Shown: positions 21,463-33,952 of the stretch, piece after piece
How positions within the stretch are numbered: the stretch's first letter is position 1
Layout of the letters: each line of letters starts with the position of its first letter
Source of the DNA: Mycolicibacterium porcinum
GTDB lineage: Bacteria > Actinomycetota > Actinomycetes > Mycobacteriales > Mycobacteriaceae
Direction of reading: 5' to 3'
DNA: 64,000 nucleotides
Assembly: GCA_002086835.1 (NCBI GenBank)
Contig: MVIG01000015.1
Location: forward strand, 1-64,000
The notes under the pieces: generated by a model
What the model was told of the DNA's origin: nothing
The model's input: only the letters and a program-made list of their open reading frames with translations
The model's database searches: none
Made by a program: the position numbers and the translations under genes

Positions 21463-23661
21463 ATGACCAATCGCGTGACTGTCGGAAACCTGCGTGTCGC
21501 GCAGGTGCTGCACGACTTCATCACGAAAGAGGCACTGCCGGGCACCGGCGTCGACCCGGACAGCTTCTGGTCCGGCGTGGACAAGGTCGTCGCTGACCTC
21601 ACCCCGAAGAACCAGGAACTCCTGGCCCGCCGCGACGATCTGCAGGCGCAGATCGACAAGTGGCACCGTTCGCATGTCTTGGAGCCGGTCGATCCCGAGG
21701 CCTACAAGCAGTTCCTCACCGATATCGGCTACCTGCTGCCCGAGCCCGCCGACTTCACCGTCACCACCTCCGGCGTGGACGACGAGATCACCTCGACCGC
21801 CGGCCCGCAGCTCGTGGTGCCGATCCTCAACGCCCGCTTCGCGCTCAACGCCGCCAACGCGCGGTGGGGCTCGCTGTACGACGCGCTGTACGGCACCGAC
21901 GTGATCAGTGAAGAGGACGGCGCGGAAAAGGGCACGGGCTACAACCAGGTCCGCGGCGACAAGGTGATCGCCTACGCCCGCAACTTCCTGGACGAGGCCG
22001 TCCCGCTGGCCGCGGGCACCTGGGCCGAGGCCAAGGGTCTCAAGATCGACGACGGCCAGCTGCTGGTCGAGTACGGCGACGACCTGTCGAGTGGCCTGGC
22101 CGCCCCCGAACAGTTCGTCGGCTACACCGGTGAGCTGGGCCAGCCGCAGTGGTCGGTGCTGCTGGCGAACCACGGCCTGCACATCGAGATCCTCATCGAC
22201 CCTGACTCCCCCATCGGCTCGACCGACGCCGCGGGGATCAAGGACGTCGTGCTGGAATCCGCGATCACCACGATCATGGACTTCGAGGACTCCGTGGCCG
22301 CCGTCGACGCCGATGACAAGGTGCTCGGCTACCGCAACTGGCTGGGTCTGAACAAGGGCGATCTGGCCGAAGAGGTCAGCAAGGGCGGCAAGACCTTCAC
22401 CCGCGTGCTCAACCCCGACCGCACCTTCACCACCCCGGACGGCGAGGGCGAGCTGATCCTGCCCGGCCGCAGCCTGCTGTTCGTGCGCAACGTCGGGCAC
22501 CTGATGACCAACGACGCGATCGTCGACGCCGAAGGTAACGAGATCCCCGAGGGCATCCAGGACGCGCTGTTCACCGGCCTGATCGCCATGCACGGTTTGA
22601 AGGACGACAAAGAGAACGGTCCGTTGAAGAACAGCCGCACCGGGTCGGTCTACATCGTCAAGCCCAAGATGCACGGCCCCGACGAGGTGGCCTTCGCCTG
22701 CGAGCTGTTCGGCCGCGTCGAGGACGTGCTCGGCCTGCCGGGCGGCACCCTCAAGGTCGGCATCATGGACGAGGAGCGCCGCACCACGGTCAACCTGAAG
22801 GCCTGCATCAAGGCCGCGGCCGACCGCGTGGTGTTCATCAACACCGGCTTCCTGGATCGCACGGGCGACGAGATCCACACCTCCATGGAGGCAGGCCCGA
22901 TGATCCGCAAGGGCGCCATGAAGAGCCAGCCCTGGATCAAGGCCTACGAGGACAACAACGTCGACGTCGGCCTGGCCACCGGCTTGGCCGGCAAGGCCCA
23001 GATCGGTAAGGGCATGTGGGCCATGACCGATCTGATGGCCGACATGGTCGAGCAGAAGATCGGCCAGCCGAAGGCCGGTGCCACCACCGCGTGGGTGCCG
23101 TCGCCGACCGCTGCCACCCTGCACGCAATGCACTACCACCAGGTGGACGTCGAGGCCGTGCAAAAGGAACTGGCAGGCAAGAAGCGCAGCACCATCGAGG
23201 AACTGCTGACGATCCCGCTCGCGGACTCCTCACTGACGTGGTCGCCAGAGGAGATCCACGAAGAGGTGGACAACAACTGCCAGTCGATCCTGGGCTACGT
23301 GGTCCGCTGGATCGATGCCGGCGTCGGCTGTTCGAAGGTGCCCGACATCCACAATGTCGCGCTGATGGAAGACCGCGCCACACTGCGGATCTCCAGCCAG
23401 CTGCTGGCCAACTGGCTGCGCCACGGCATCATCACCGAAGAGGACGTCAAGGCCAGCCTGCGCCGCATGGCCGCGGTCGTCGACGAGCAGAACGCCGGCG
23501 ATCCCGACTATCTGGCGATGGCGCCCAACCCGGATGACAGCATCGCGTTCAGCGCGGCGCAGGAGCTGATCCTGTCCGGCGCAGCGCAGCCCAACGGCTA
23601 CACCGAGCCGATCCTGCACCGACGCCGCCGCGAGTTCAAAGCGAGCACCGCCGGGAAGTGA
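21463..23661 (+). CDS. glcB: Malate synthase G
   Basis: Condenses glyoxylate with acetyl-CoA to malate in the glyoxylate shunt; the only malate synthase known in M. tuberculosis. The 732-residue protein has [19 protein letters not shown], [23 protein letters not shown] block, the Arg-bearing [17 protein letters not shown] and the catalytic Asp near the C-terminus ([26 protein letters not shown]). A GGGAGGAAA ribosome site precedes the ATG. The protein lacks the short extra C-terminal tail of the M. tuberculosis enzyme, which does not affect the active site. Confidence 0.97.
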   Translation: MTNRVTVGNLRVAQVLHDFITKEALPGTGVDPDSFWSGVDKVVADLTPKNQELLARRDDLQAQIDKWHRSHVLEPVDPEAYKQFLTDIGYLLPEPADFTVTTSGVDDEITSTAGPQLVVPILNARFALNAANARWGSLYDALYGTDVISEEDGAEKGTGYNQVRGDKVIAYARNFLDEAVPLAAGTWAEAKGLKIDDGQLLVEYGDDLSSGLAAPEQFVGYTGELGQPQWSVLLANHGLHIEILIDPDSPIGSTDAAGIKDVVLESAITTIMDFEDSVAAVDADDKVLGYRNWLGLNKGDLAEEVSKGGKTFTRVLNPDRTFTTPDGEGELILPGRSLLFVRNVGHLMTNDAIVDAEGNEIPEGIQDALFTGLIAMHGLKDDKENGPLKNSRTGSVYIVKPKMHGPDEVAFACELFGRVEDVLGLPGGTLKVGIMDEERRTTVNLKACIKAAADRVVFINTGFLDRTGDEIHTSMEAGPMIRKGAMKSQPWIKAYEDNNVDVGLATGLAGKAQIGKGMWAMTDLMADMVEQKIGQPKAGATTAWVPSPTAATLHAMHYHQVDVEAVQKELAGKKRSTIEELLTIPLADSSLTWSPEEIHEEVDNNCQSILGYVVRWIDAGVGCSKVPDIHNVALMEDRATLRISSQLLANWLRHGIITEEDVKASLRRMAAVVDEQNAGDPDYLAMAPNPDDSIAFSAAQELILSGAAQPNGYTEPILHRRRREFKASTAGK

Positions 23662-23716
23662 TTAGACTTCGGCGGGTCCGGATGACTAGTCGGCGCGAGA
23701 CGTACAGGGGTTAGGA

Positions 23717-25996
23717 ATGGGCAGGCACAGCATTCCCGACCCTGAGGATGCCCCGGACGAGCCGCACGTCGGCGACTCCGGGTATTCCGACGCCTACGAG
23801 CCTCCCCGCCGCGAGCAGTCACGGCGTGCCGGAGACGATTTCGACGCGCCCGGGCATCAGGCCGATCGCGGGTATCGGGACGCGCCCGGGTACCGACCCG
23901 AACCCGGCTACCGGGACGACCGGGGGCACCGGGCAGAGCCGGATTACCGTGCGCCCCAGTACGCCGACGGAGACGACGACTACGAGTCGGACTATCGCGA
24001 CTCGGAATACGCCGACTACGACGAAGCGGACTACGTCGAGGACGACGGCTACGACGACGAGTACGTCGACGGTTACCGCACCAAGTACGCCGACGAGGCC
24101 GACGACTACGAAGCGGAGTACGACGACGCCCGGTACTCCGACGAATACCCGGCCGACGACTACGCCGACGATCAGCCGACCGCGCAGTTCGGCGCGGTGT
24201 CCGAGCCGCCGCCCCCGTCCACCCCGTCGAGTCGCCAGCGCGGCGACTGGGATGGCGGTGAGTGGACCGGCAGCCATCGCGCCGTCGAGTCCGGCCGCCG
24301 CGGTGTCAGCGTCGGGGTGATCGTCGCCCTGGTCACCGTCGTGGCCGTGGTGGGCGCGATGATCCTGTGGAAGTTCTTCGGCGACGTCCTCGCCGGCCGC
24401 AGCGATGCCGCGGCCGCGCGTTGCGTGGACGGCGAGCTCGGGGTCGCCGTGATCGCCGACCCGACCATCTCCACGCACATCGAGGGACTGGCCAACAAGT
24501 ACAACGAGTCGGTCAGCCCGGTGGGTGACCGCTGTGTGAAGGTGCGCGTGCAGTCGGCCGAATCCGACCGCGTGGTCGGCGGTTTCGCCAACGCGTGGCC
24601 GAGCGAGCTCGGCGACCGCCCGGCACTGTGGATCCCGGCGAGCGGCATCGCCGAGGCGCGACTGGAGGCGACCGCGGGCGCCAAGACCGTCAGCGACAGC
24701 CGTTCCCTGGTCACCACACCGGTGCTGCTCGCTGTCCGTCCGCAACTCAAAGACGCACTGGCACAGCAGACCTGGGCGACCCTGCCGCAACTGCAGAGCA
24801 GCCCGGCCGCGATGAACGCGCTCAAGCTGCCCGGTTGGGGCACCCTCAAACTCGCGCTGCCGACCCACAGCAACGGCGACGCCGCATCCCTGGCCGCCGA
24901 GGCCGTCGCCTCCGCATCCGCCCCCTCCGGTGCGCCTGCCACCTCGGGTATGAGCGCTGCCAACAGCCTGTTGCACGGGCAGCCCAAGCTCGATGACGCC
25001 GAGCTGGGAACCGCCCTCGACGCGCTGCTGAACGCCTCCGATCCGGCGACCGCGCCGGTGCACGCGGTGGCCACCACCGAACAGCAGATCTTCCAGCGGG
25101 GCACCTCGCTGGACGACGCCAAGTCGTCGCTTGCCGGCTGGGTGCCGCCCGGCCCGACCGCGACGGCCGACTACCCGACCGTGCTGCTGGCCGGCGACTG
25201 GCTGGAGAAGGAACAGGTCACCGCGGCCAGCGAATTCGCCCGCTATCTGCGTAAGCCCGAACAGCTCGCCGAGCTCGCCAAAGCCGGGTTCCGGGCCGAA
25301 GGGACGACACCGCCGTCCAGCGATGTCACCAGCTTCAGCCAACTGGCCGCGCCGTTGTCGGTCGGCGACAACGCCACGCGCGTGACGCTGGCCAACGCGA
25401 CCGCCGCACCGACGGGCAGCCCCGCGGTGACCATCATGCTCGACCAGTCGATGCCGACCGAGGAGGGCGGCAAGTCCCGATTGGCCAACGTGGTGGCCGC
25501 GCTCAACAGCCGGCTCAAGGCGCTGCCGGACACTGCCGCGGTCGGTCTGTGGACTTTCGACGGTACCGAGGGCCGGTCAGAGATCTCGACCGGGCCGTTG
25601 GCCGAGCCGGTGACCGGTCAGCGTCGTTCCGATGCGCTGACCTCGACGTTGGACGAACAGACCGCTTCGGGAGGCGGTGCGGTCTCGTTCACCACGCTGC
25701 GGATGCTCTACAACGAGGCGTTGTCGAAATACCGTGAGGGCCAGACCAATTCGATCCTGGTGATCACGACCGGCCCGCACACCGATCAAAGCCTCGACGG
25801 GGCCGGGTTGCAGGAGTTCATCCGCGGCGCATTCGATCCCGCCCGTCCGATCGCGGTCAACGTGATCGATTTCGGCAGCGGCTCGGACCGGTCCACCTGG
25901 GAAGGCGTCGCACAGGCCAGTAGCGGCACGTATCAGCATGTCTCGAGCTCGACCTCGCCCGAACTGACCACCGCCGTCAACACGATGCTGGGCTGA
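23717..25996 (+). CDS. Membrane-anchored VWA-domain protein with Tyr/Asp-rich cytoplasmic tail (Rv1836c-like)
   Basis: A 759-residue protein. Residues 1-175 are highly polar and repetitive in Tyr, Asp, Glu and Arg (repeats of the form GYRDxxGY and DDYESDY). A single transmembrane segment follows at about 197-222 (VSVGVIVALVTVVAVVGAMILW). The rest is extracytoplasmic: a domain resembling a solute-binding protein (about 235-540), then a von Willebrand A domain from about 570, whose metal site reads DQSMPT instead of canonical DxSxS. The role is unknown; the tail could bind a cell-envelope or phosphorylation partner. It follows glcB as in M. tuberculosis. Confidence 0.8.
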   Translation: MGRHSIPDPEDAPDEPHVGDSGYSDAYEPPRREQSRRAGDDFDAPGHQADRGYRDAPGYRPEPGYRDDRGHRAEPDYRAPQYADGDDDYESDYRDSEYADYDEADYVEDDGYDDEYVDGYRTKYADEADDYEAEYDDARYSDEYPADDYADDQPTAQFGAVSEPPPPSTPSSRQRGDWDGGEWTGSHRAVESGRRGVSVGVIVALVTVVAVVGAMILWKFFGDVLAGRSDAAAARCVDGELGVAVIADPTISTHIEGLANKYNESVSPVGDRCVKVRVQSAESDRVVGGFANAWPSELGDRPALWIPASGIAEARLEATAGAKTVSDSRSLVTTPVLLAVRPQLKDALAQQTWATLPQLQSSPAAMNALKLPGWGTLKLALPTHSNGDAASLAAEAVASASAPSGAPATSGMSAANSLLHGQPKLDDAELGTALDALLNASDPATAPVHAVATTEQQIFQRGTSLDDAKSSLAGWVPPGPTATADYPTVLLAGDWLEKEQVTAASEFARYLRKPEQLAELAKAGFRAEGTTPPSSDVTSFSQLAAPLSVGDNATRVTLANATAAPTGSPAVTIMLDQSMPTEEGGKSRLANVVAALNSRLKALPDTAAVGLWTFDGTEGRSEISTGPLAEPVTGQRRSDALTSTLDEQTASGGGAVSFTTLRMLYNEALSKYREGQTNSILVITTGPHTDQSLDGAGLQEFIRGAFDPARPIAVNVIDFGSGSDRSTWEGVAQASSGTYQHVSSSTSPELTTAVNTMLG

Positions 25997-26011
25997 CGCG
26001 CCACACCGCCA

Positions 26012-26039
26012 AAAGCGGGGCGCCCTAACGCGCCGCTTT
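26012..26039. terminator. Hairpin between convergent genes, likely bidirectional terminator
   Basis: AAAGCGG(GG)CGC pairs with GCGCCGCTTT around CCTAAC. It lies between the VWA gene (plus) and gcvP (minus), whose 3' ends face each other. A second hairpin (CGCTCG-CAG-CGAGCG, 26052-26066) follows. Confidence 0.6.
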
Positions 26040-26124
26040 CCACCCTAGGGGCGCTCGCAGCGAGCGAGCACAGCCCTTGGGTAGGAAACGACGCACTAGG
26101 TGAACCGCCGAAGGCGTTGGCGCG

Positions 26125-28956
<2,832 letters not shown>

Positions 28957-29006
28957 GACACTCTCCTGAGGCGCAGACGTGCTGAGACGTCGTAAGCGGC
29001 CCTCTC

Positions 29007-29199
29007 CCTCTGTCGTCGACCCGGTCCGGGCGCCTGAGAGATTCAGCCCCGGAACAGGACTTTTCCCCATGGGCGGGTACCCAGCGGGCACCACTTTCCA
29101 GAGGCATCGGGGCCTGGCGCGGTCCTGGGTGCCTGAGAGGTTGACGGAGAGGTATTGCTCCTTCGGCGTCCGTGGCTGGCTGTCACGAAGCTCTCCCGC
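29007..29199 (-). ncRNA. Tandem glycine riboswitch of gcvP
   Basis: Reading the minus strand, two aptamers are visible. Aptamer 1 (about 29199-29118) has GCCGAAGGAGCAA and CTCTCAGGCACCCAGGAC. Aptamer 2 (about 29104-29007) has CCTCTGG at its 5' end, GAATCTCTCAGGCGCCCGGAC, and closes with ACAGAGG. These are the conserved glycine-aptamer core sequences. It lies 50 bases upstream of the gcvP GTG and would switch on gcvP when glycine is abundant. It occupies most of the 369-bp gap between resR and gcvP. Confidence 0.92.
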
Positions 29200-29325
29200 A
29201 CGAGGGCGATGCGCCGATCATTCTACCGGGCTTCTACCGGCAACCCCGCATTCCGGGGAACACACAGCGAGGTACCCCACATCGCCCGGATGCGGGGTAC
29301 CTAGGTGTCTGTTCGAGAGGGCGGA

Positions 29326-29946
29326 TCAGCCGATCTTGCGGTCGCGGCTTTTGCGCCGCGAAGCCAGCTCGTCCTCGGGTGATGTGATGGACTCGCCGCC
29401 GTCGGCGCGCTCGCCCGGGAAGTCGGCGATGGTGCCGGTCAGCTCACGCATGGCCCCGGATACCGCGATGCCGAACACGCCCTGCCCGCCCTGCAGCAGG
29501 TCGACGACCTCTTCGGCCGACGTGCACTCGTAGACCGTGGTGCCGTCGGAGAACAGGGTGATGTTGGCCAGATCCTGCACGCCGCGCTGGCGCAGGTGGT
29601 CGACCGCGACGCGGATGTTGTGCAGCGAGATACCGGTGTCCAACAGGCGCTTGACGATCTTGAGGACGAGGACGTCCTTGAACGAGTAGAGGCGCTGACT
29701 GCCCGATCCGGCCGCGCCCCGGATCGAGGGAACCACCAGGGAGGTACGCGCCCAGTAATCGAGCTGCCGGTAGGTGATGCCTGCGATCTGGCATGCACTG
29801 GGACCGCGGTAACCGACCAGCTCGTCGGGCACCGAATCGTCGGGGAACAGGCCACCCTGGACGGGTTCGCCAGTCGGCCTGACGGGCGGCTCCGCGCCGC
29901 TCCGGGTGGTCAGATCCAGCTCTTCCTGCCGTGGCGTGTCACCCAC
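29326..29946 (-). CDS. resR: MerR-fold transcriptional regulator ResR (Rv1830-like)
   Basis: A 206-residue DNA-binding protein. The core GYRGPSACQIAGITYRQLDYWARTSLVVPS is the MerR-type winged helix, followed by the LYSFKDVLVLKIVKRLLDTG wing and dimer helix. In M. tuberculosis Rv1830 (resR/McdR) has been tied to cell division control and antibiotic resilience. The GTG at 29946 starts at the conserved acidic leader (MGDTPRQEELDL); an open frame 24 codons longer is less likely. The C-terminal Arg/Lys-rich tail RRKSRDRKIG is notable. It is transcribed toward gcvP but separated from it by the riboswitch. Confidence 0.85.
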   Translation of the reverse strand: MGDTPRQEELDLTTRSGAEPPVRPTGEPVQGGLFPDDSVPDELVGYRGPSACQIAGITYRQLDYWARTSLVVPSIRGAAGSGSQRLYSFKDVLVLKIVKRLLDTGISLHNIRVAVDHLRQRGVQDLANITLFSDGTTVYECTSAEEVVDLLQGGQGVFGIAVSGAMRELTGTIADFPGERADGGESITSPEDELASRRKSRDRKIG

Positions 29947-30201
29947 TGTGAATCCTCTCGCCGATCGAACTCGCCCGCACCGTATTGCTATGTCCTGCAG
30001 CGCGGCATCGTCTGCCACGACGGTTTGCTGCGAGCTCGAATGTGTCGAGCATACGCTCCCCGCCGGGCCCTGATTGCCCGCTGCGAAGAAAGTATGGCGC
30101 CCGAAATCGCGCCCGATTGTCTCCCGCGCCGCGTGTCGACACCGGTATACCCACTTGAGACGTACCCGTGATCTGCGACTGAGCAGCGGCGCGCGGGACG
30201 A

Positions 30202-30696
30202 TCATGTCGCCTTGAAGTCGTCCGGCGACACGCTGTCCAGGAACTCCTTGAACTTCTCCACTTCGTCCTCACGGACGGTGCCCGCGGCCTCTTCGTCGTT
30301 CTCGTCGGGGATGAGTAGGCCGGCCTCGGCCAGCACCGCTTCCTCCACATAGATCGGGACACCGACACGCAGGGCGATGGCCACCGAGTCCGATGGCCTG
30401 GCGGAGACCTTGATGTCGCGGTCGAAGATCAGGTCGGCGTAGAACGTGCCTTCCTGCAGGTCGACGATCCGCACTTCCTTGAGCGAATGGCCAAGGGCGG
30501 CAATGACATCTCGGATCAGGTCGTGAGTGAGTGGCCGGGTGGGTTCGACACCCTGCTGCTCCAGCGCGATCGCGGCAGCCTCCGACTGCCCGATCCAGAT
30601 CGGCAGGTAACGGTCACCATTGGATTCCCGCAAAAGCAACACGGGTTGGTTCTGCGGTTGTTCCACCCGAATGCCGACCACGCGAACCTCAGCCAT
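30202..30696 (-). CDS. Bifunctional nuclease family protein (DUF151, Rv1829-like)
   Basis: A 164-residue cytosolic protein. It starts MAEVRVVGIRVEQPQNQPVL and contains VEPTRPLTHDLIRDVIAALGHSL and PSDSVAIALRVGVPIYV, the signature of the DUF151/BFN nuclease family. The biological substrate in mycobacteria is not settled. The ATG at 30696 gives the exact length of the M. tuberculosis protein; the longer frame is unsupported. It is part of the chain garA, merR, DUF151, resR, all on the minus strand. Confidence 0.85.
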   Translation of the reverse strand: MAEVRVVGIRVEQPQNQPVLLLRESNGDRYLPIWIGQSEAAAIALEQQGVEPTRPLTHDLIRDVIAALGHSLKEVRIVDLQEGTFYADLIFDRDIKVSARPSDSVAIALRVGVPIYVEEAVLAEAGLLIPDENDEEAAGTVREDEVEKFKEFLDSVSPDDFKAT

Positions 30697-30791
30697 CTGT
30701 GCCTGCCCTCCGCACCGCCGTGCCGTCTCGTCGAATCTTCGTCCGTCGCACCGTCCGCTAGACGAACTGGCCGTCAAAACGAGTCTAGTCC

Positions 30792-31538
30792 TCAGCGATC
30801 CAGAACGTCGCGTACGGCGGACTTGATGAGAGACGTGTGCAACGTGATCGCCAAAGCGGCCACTTCACGGGCCAGATCGTCGGCGCGGTCGCGGGCTCCG
30901 GCCTTGCCTGCCTTGCCCACCGGGCCTGCGATCTGGGCGATCAGATCTGATTGCCGGTCGGCCGCGGAGCGGAACGCCCGCAGGTGCCTCGGCTCGACGC
31001 CGTAGTCGCCAAGGGCCCGCGCGCACTGCGCGATCACCACGGAATGTTCATCGAAGAACCCGGCGGGCCCGGCGGTGATGATGCCGTTGCGCACCAGCGC
31101 CCCCAGCGTCTCGTCGTCGATGCCCGACCGGGCCAACAGGTCTTCCCGGGACAGCCGGACCTGGGTCGGCGCCACCGCTGAAACACCGGCGGCGCCGTCC
31201 GCACCGTCCCCGCCCTCTGACACCGGCACCAGACGCGGCACCCCGTACGTGGAGCCCGCCTGCGGCAACTCCCCGTCGGGCTGCGCGTCCAGCTGCGCCT
31301 TGATCACCTTCAACGGCAGATACTGGTCCCGCTGCGCGGTCAGGATGAACCGCAACCGCGCGCAGTCGTACGCCGTGAACCGCCGGTACCCCGATGCGGT
31401 CCGCTGCGGCGTCACCAGCCCCTCGGCCTCGAGGAAGCGGATCTTCGAGATGCTCACGTCCGGAAAGTCGCCCCGGAGCAGGTCGAGCACTGCACCGATC
31501 GACATCCCGGCCAGTGCAGGTCTGTCGGGCGCAGTCAT
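30792..31538 (-). CDS. MerR-family transcriptional regulator (Rv1828-like)
   Basis: A 248-residue MerR-type regulator. It has an N-terminal winged helix ([43 protein letters not shown] region, residues 12-60), a middle linker of variable, Gly-rich sequence and a long helical C-terminal domain ([20 protein letters not shown]). M. tuberculosis Rv1828 has a solved winged-helix fold. It lies 3 bp after garA, so it is probably cotranscribed with garA and gcvH. Confidence 0.88.
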   Translation of the reverse strand: MTAPDRPALAGMSIGAVLDLLRGDFPDVSISKIRFLEAEGLVTPQRTASGYRRFTAYDCARLRFILTAQRDQYLPLKVIKAQLDAQPDGELPQAGSTYGVPRLVPVSEGGDGADGAAGVSAVAPTQVRLSREDLLARSGIDDETLGALVRNGIITAGPAGFFDEHSVVIAQCARALGDYGVEPRHLRAFRSAADRQSDLIAQIAGPVGKAGKAGARDRADDLAREVAALAITLHTSLIKSAVRDVLDR

Positions 31539-31541
31539 CGG

Positions 31542-32021
31542 CTAGCTGGTCTGGCCGCTGTCGTCGTCAGAACGGGGGCCCGTCAGGAACACCAGGCGGA
31601 ACTTCCCGATCTGCACTTCGTCGCCGTTGGCGAGGACGGCCGAATCGACCGGCTCGCGATTCACGTACGTTCCGTTGAGGCTGCCGACGTCGACAACCTG
31701 GAACTCTCCGCTCTCCAACCGGAACTCGGCATGGCGACGGCTCACCGTCACATCATCGAGGAAGATGTCGCTGTCCGGGTGGCGCCCCGCCGAGGTCGTC
31801 GGCTGATCGAGCAGAAAACGCGATCCCGCATTCGGTCCGCGCTTGACGACGAGCAATGCCGAGCCCGCGGGCAGGCCCTCGACACCGGAAACGGCGCCTT
31901 CGGTACCGGCCGTTGCGGGCGCATCCAGTTCGTTCAGAAAGTCCGCACGGAAAACCGATGTGGTCTCCACCGTCACGTCTTCCGACTGGTCGGCCCCCAA
32001 ATTGCTGTCCTTGTCCGTCAC
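31542..32021 (-). CDS. garA: FHA-domain regulator GarA
   Basis: A 159-residue regulator of central carbon-nitrogen metabolism. Unphosphorylated GarA binds alpha-ketoglutarate dehydrogenase and glutamate dehydrogenase; PknB and PknG phosphorylate an N-terminal Thr pair and turn it into an internal ligand of its own FHA domain. Here the motif VETTSVF places the two Thr at 20-21. The FHA core has SAGRHPDSDIFL, VTVSRRHAEFR and LNGTYVN. It sits between gcvH and two regulators. Confidence 0.95.
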   Translation of the reverse strand: MTDKDSNLGADQSEDVTVETTSVFRADFLNELDAPATAGTEGAVSGVEGLPAGSALLVVKRGPNAGSRFLLDQPTTSAGRHPDSDIFLDDVTVSRRHAEFRLESGEFQVVDVGSLNGTYVNREPVDSAVLANGDEVQIGKFRLVFLTGPRSDDDSGQTS

Positions 32022-32210
32022 CCGCTGCTCCTCACTGGCTGCTGTGGCGTTGCCCGGCGTGGCCCCAGCCCATCGTCGGTCTCACGTCGACCGTACCGCG
32101 CATCAGGCATCATTGGGTCCACCACCGCCGGATCCGATGGGGAAGATATCTGCGCGCCGGGTACGGCCCAACCGGTCTTGGCGACCGGCCCTCGAAACCC
32201 TAACAATTCC

Positions 32211-32606
32211 TTACTCGGTCACGGCGGCGCGGTAGCCGTCCGCGTCGAGCAAACCGGCCAGGGCGTCCTCGAGCGTGCCCTCTTCGAGCCGGAGATCGAC
32301 CAGCCAGCCTTCGCCGTAGGGGTCGGAATTGACCAGCTGCGGGCTGCCGTCCAGATCACCATTGACCGCAACGACTTTCGCGGCAACCGGGGCATACAGA
32401 TCCGACACCGACTTGGTGGACTCGACCTCGCCGAACGCGTCACCGGCGGCCAGCTGGGCCCCGACGTCGGGCAGCTGGACGAACACCACATCGCCGAGCG
32501 CGGACTGCGCGTAATCGGTGATGCCGACGCGCACCGTGTCGTCACCGGTACGCAGTACCCACTCGTGTTCCGAGGTGTAGTACAGGTCGGCAGGGATCTC
32601 GCTCAC
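32211..32606 (-). CDS. gcvH: Glycine cleavage H protein
   Basis: Lipoyl carrier of the glycine cleavage system, 131 residues. The lipoylated residue is Lys65 in [16 protein letters not shown]. It also has [11 protein letters not shown], the usual start, and [10 protein letters not shown] near the end. It is separated from garA by 189 bp, which leaves room for an internal garA promoter. GcvP is encoded 3.6 kb away and the T and L proteins are not in this window. Confidence 0.95.
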   Translation of the reverse strand: MSEIPADLYYTSEHEWVLRTGDDTVRVGITDYAQSALGDVVFVQLPDVGAQLAAGDAFGEVESTKSVSDLYAPVAAKVVAVNGDLDGSPQLVNSDPYGEGWLVDLRLEEGTLEDALAGLLDADGYRAAVTE

Positions 32607-32651
32607 GGCGCTCCTTAGTTCGTGGAGTTGGTTGCTTTGCTCATGTGAAGC

Positions 32652-33590
32652 TCACTTGACGGGCTGAGCGTATTGGTGTGGTTTCGGTTGCCGCAAGGCG
32701 GTGACGTCGACGCGCTCGGCTTGTTGTACCACCATCGTGCCGCCGACGCGCTTCACACTGTCCATTGCCCCGCCGGGAATGTTCATCGCGGCCGCCAATG
32801 TCGGCGGATCCCCTATCGCCAGAACCGAATACGGCGGCCGCAGGGTCGCGTCGTCGACCTTGAGTTCCCCTGGGGGACCGATGATCCAGGTGTCGAGGCC
32901 CACCCGGACGGCGGTTTGCTGATCTCCGCCGCGAATCTCGATGGCCTCGGCGCCTGCCGCGCGCAGTTCGTTGATCACATCGAGCATCGTCTCCGCGGGT
33001 ACCCCGGGCGCGTTGTCCTCTATGGTGAGCGTCACTCCGGGACCGGTCGCGCCCACCGTCCCGATCTGGATGGACAACGCCTCGAGCCGGGCCTGGGCGT
33101 TCTCGATCGCCGCCTGGTCGCTGCTGCCCGAGGCCTGCAGCTGCTGCAGGGTCCGTTGCAGATCGGCCACTTCGGTGTTGAGCGAGCCCTCACGTTGCTG
33201 CAGAGAATCGAGCAGGACCAGCAGGTCCGCCGGCCGCGCGGTCTCCAGCGAATCCCCTGACTCGTTCTGGCGAACCTGGGTGACGATCGCCATGCCCAGC
33301 AGAACGCACAGCAGCACCCCGAGGGCGCCGAACACGAGCTGCGTGCGGCCGCGGCGCACGATCCGCAGGTTCCGGAATCGGCGCGGCGAGACATCCGCGG
33401 GCATCTCATGGCGGCCGTGGTGCTCGGCATGATGTTCGGGCTTGGGCTCCGGCTTGGGCTCCGGTGCCGCCTCCGGCCGGGCCTCAGGCTGGGGTTCCGG
33501 CGGCGCCTCGGGGCGGTCCGGCTCGGCGGTGCCTGCCGTCGCGTCCGGCTCGTCCGGCTCGGCCTGGGGTTTGGACTCGGGTTCGCTCAT
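32652..33590 (-). CDS. DUF881 membrane protein with Pro/Glu-rich N-terminus (Rv1825-like)
   Basis: A 312-residue single-pass protein. Residues 1-65 are acidic and Pro/Glu/Lys-rich repeats (EPKPEPKPEHHAEHH), a transmembrane segment sits at about 85-107 (QLVFGALGVLLCVLLGMAIV), then a coiled coil (LVLLDSLQQREGSLNTEVADLQRTLQQLQ) and a DUF881 domain (VGATGPGVTLTIEDNAPG). The family is linked to actinobacterial cell division and septum genes. It is adjacent to the Sbp gene with 1 bp between them. Confidence 0.85.
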   Translation of the reverse strand: MSEPESKPQAEPDEPDATAGTAEPDRPEAPPEPQPEARPEAAPEPKPEPKPEHHAEHHGRHEMPADVSPRRFRNLRIVRRGRTQLVFGALGVLLCVLLGMAIVTQVRQNESGDSLETARPADLLVLLDSLQQREGSLNTEVADLQRTLQQLQASGSSDQAAIENAQARLEALSIQIGTVGATGPGVTLTIEDNAPGVPAETMLDVINELRAAGAEAIEIRGGDQQTAVRVGLDTWIIGPPGELKVDDATLRPPYSVLAIGDPPTLAAAMNIPGGAMDSVKRVGGTMVVQQAERVDVTALRQPKPHQYAQPVK

Positions 33591-33591
33591 G

Positions 33592-33924
33592 TCAGGCGCC
33601 GAACAACCTGCGCCGCAGTGCGGCGGCGTTACCGAAGATCCGGATACCGAGGACCACGATGATCGCCGTCGACAACTGGGTGCCGACGCCCAGCTGGTCG
33701 CCGACGTACACGATCAGCGCCGCCACCAACACGTTGAACACGAACGACACCACGAACACCTTGGCGTCGAATATCCGCTCCAGATAGGCCCGCAACCCGC
33801 CGAAGACCGCATCCAGGGCGGCGACCACGGCGATGGGGAGGTATGGCTCGACGAAGTCGGGAACGCTCGGGTGGAACACCAATCCGAGCACGATCCCGAC
33901 GACGAGTGCGACGATCCCGATCAT
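33592..33924 (-). CDS. Small basic membrane protein Sbp (DUF1290, Rv1824-like)
   Basis: A 110-residue protein with three hydrophobic segments (about 2-20, 28-45, 58-95). IVALVVGIVLGLVFHPSVPDFVEPYLPIAVVAALDA matches the DUF1290 family, often encoded beside ftsQ or DUF881 genes in firmicutes and actinobacteria. Two DUF881 genes flank it here. It is likely part of an envelope complex. Confidence 0.85.
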   Translation of the reverse strand: MIGIVALVVGIVLGLVFHPSVPDFVEPYLPIAVVAALDAVFGGLRAYLERIFDAKVFVVSFVFNVLVAALIVYVGDQLGVGTQLSTAIIVVLGIRIFGNAAALRRRLFGA

Positions 33925-33952
33925 CTAACGGTCAATCCTGTGCACGTCAGGC

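Noticed and set aside
20917..23163. Long antisense frame across glcB
   Set aside because: GC-rich codon bias produces open antisense frames; the translation has no family features.
23900..24180. Repeat in the VWA gene as a CRISPR or satellite
   Set aside because: It is codon-level repetition of Asp/Tyr/Glu within a coding frame, without uniform spacers.
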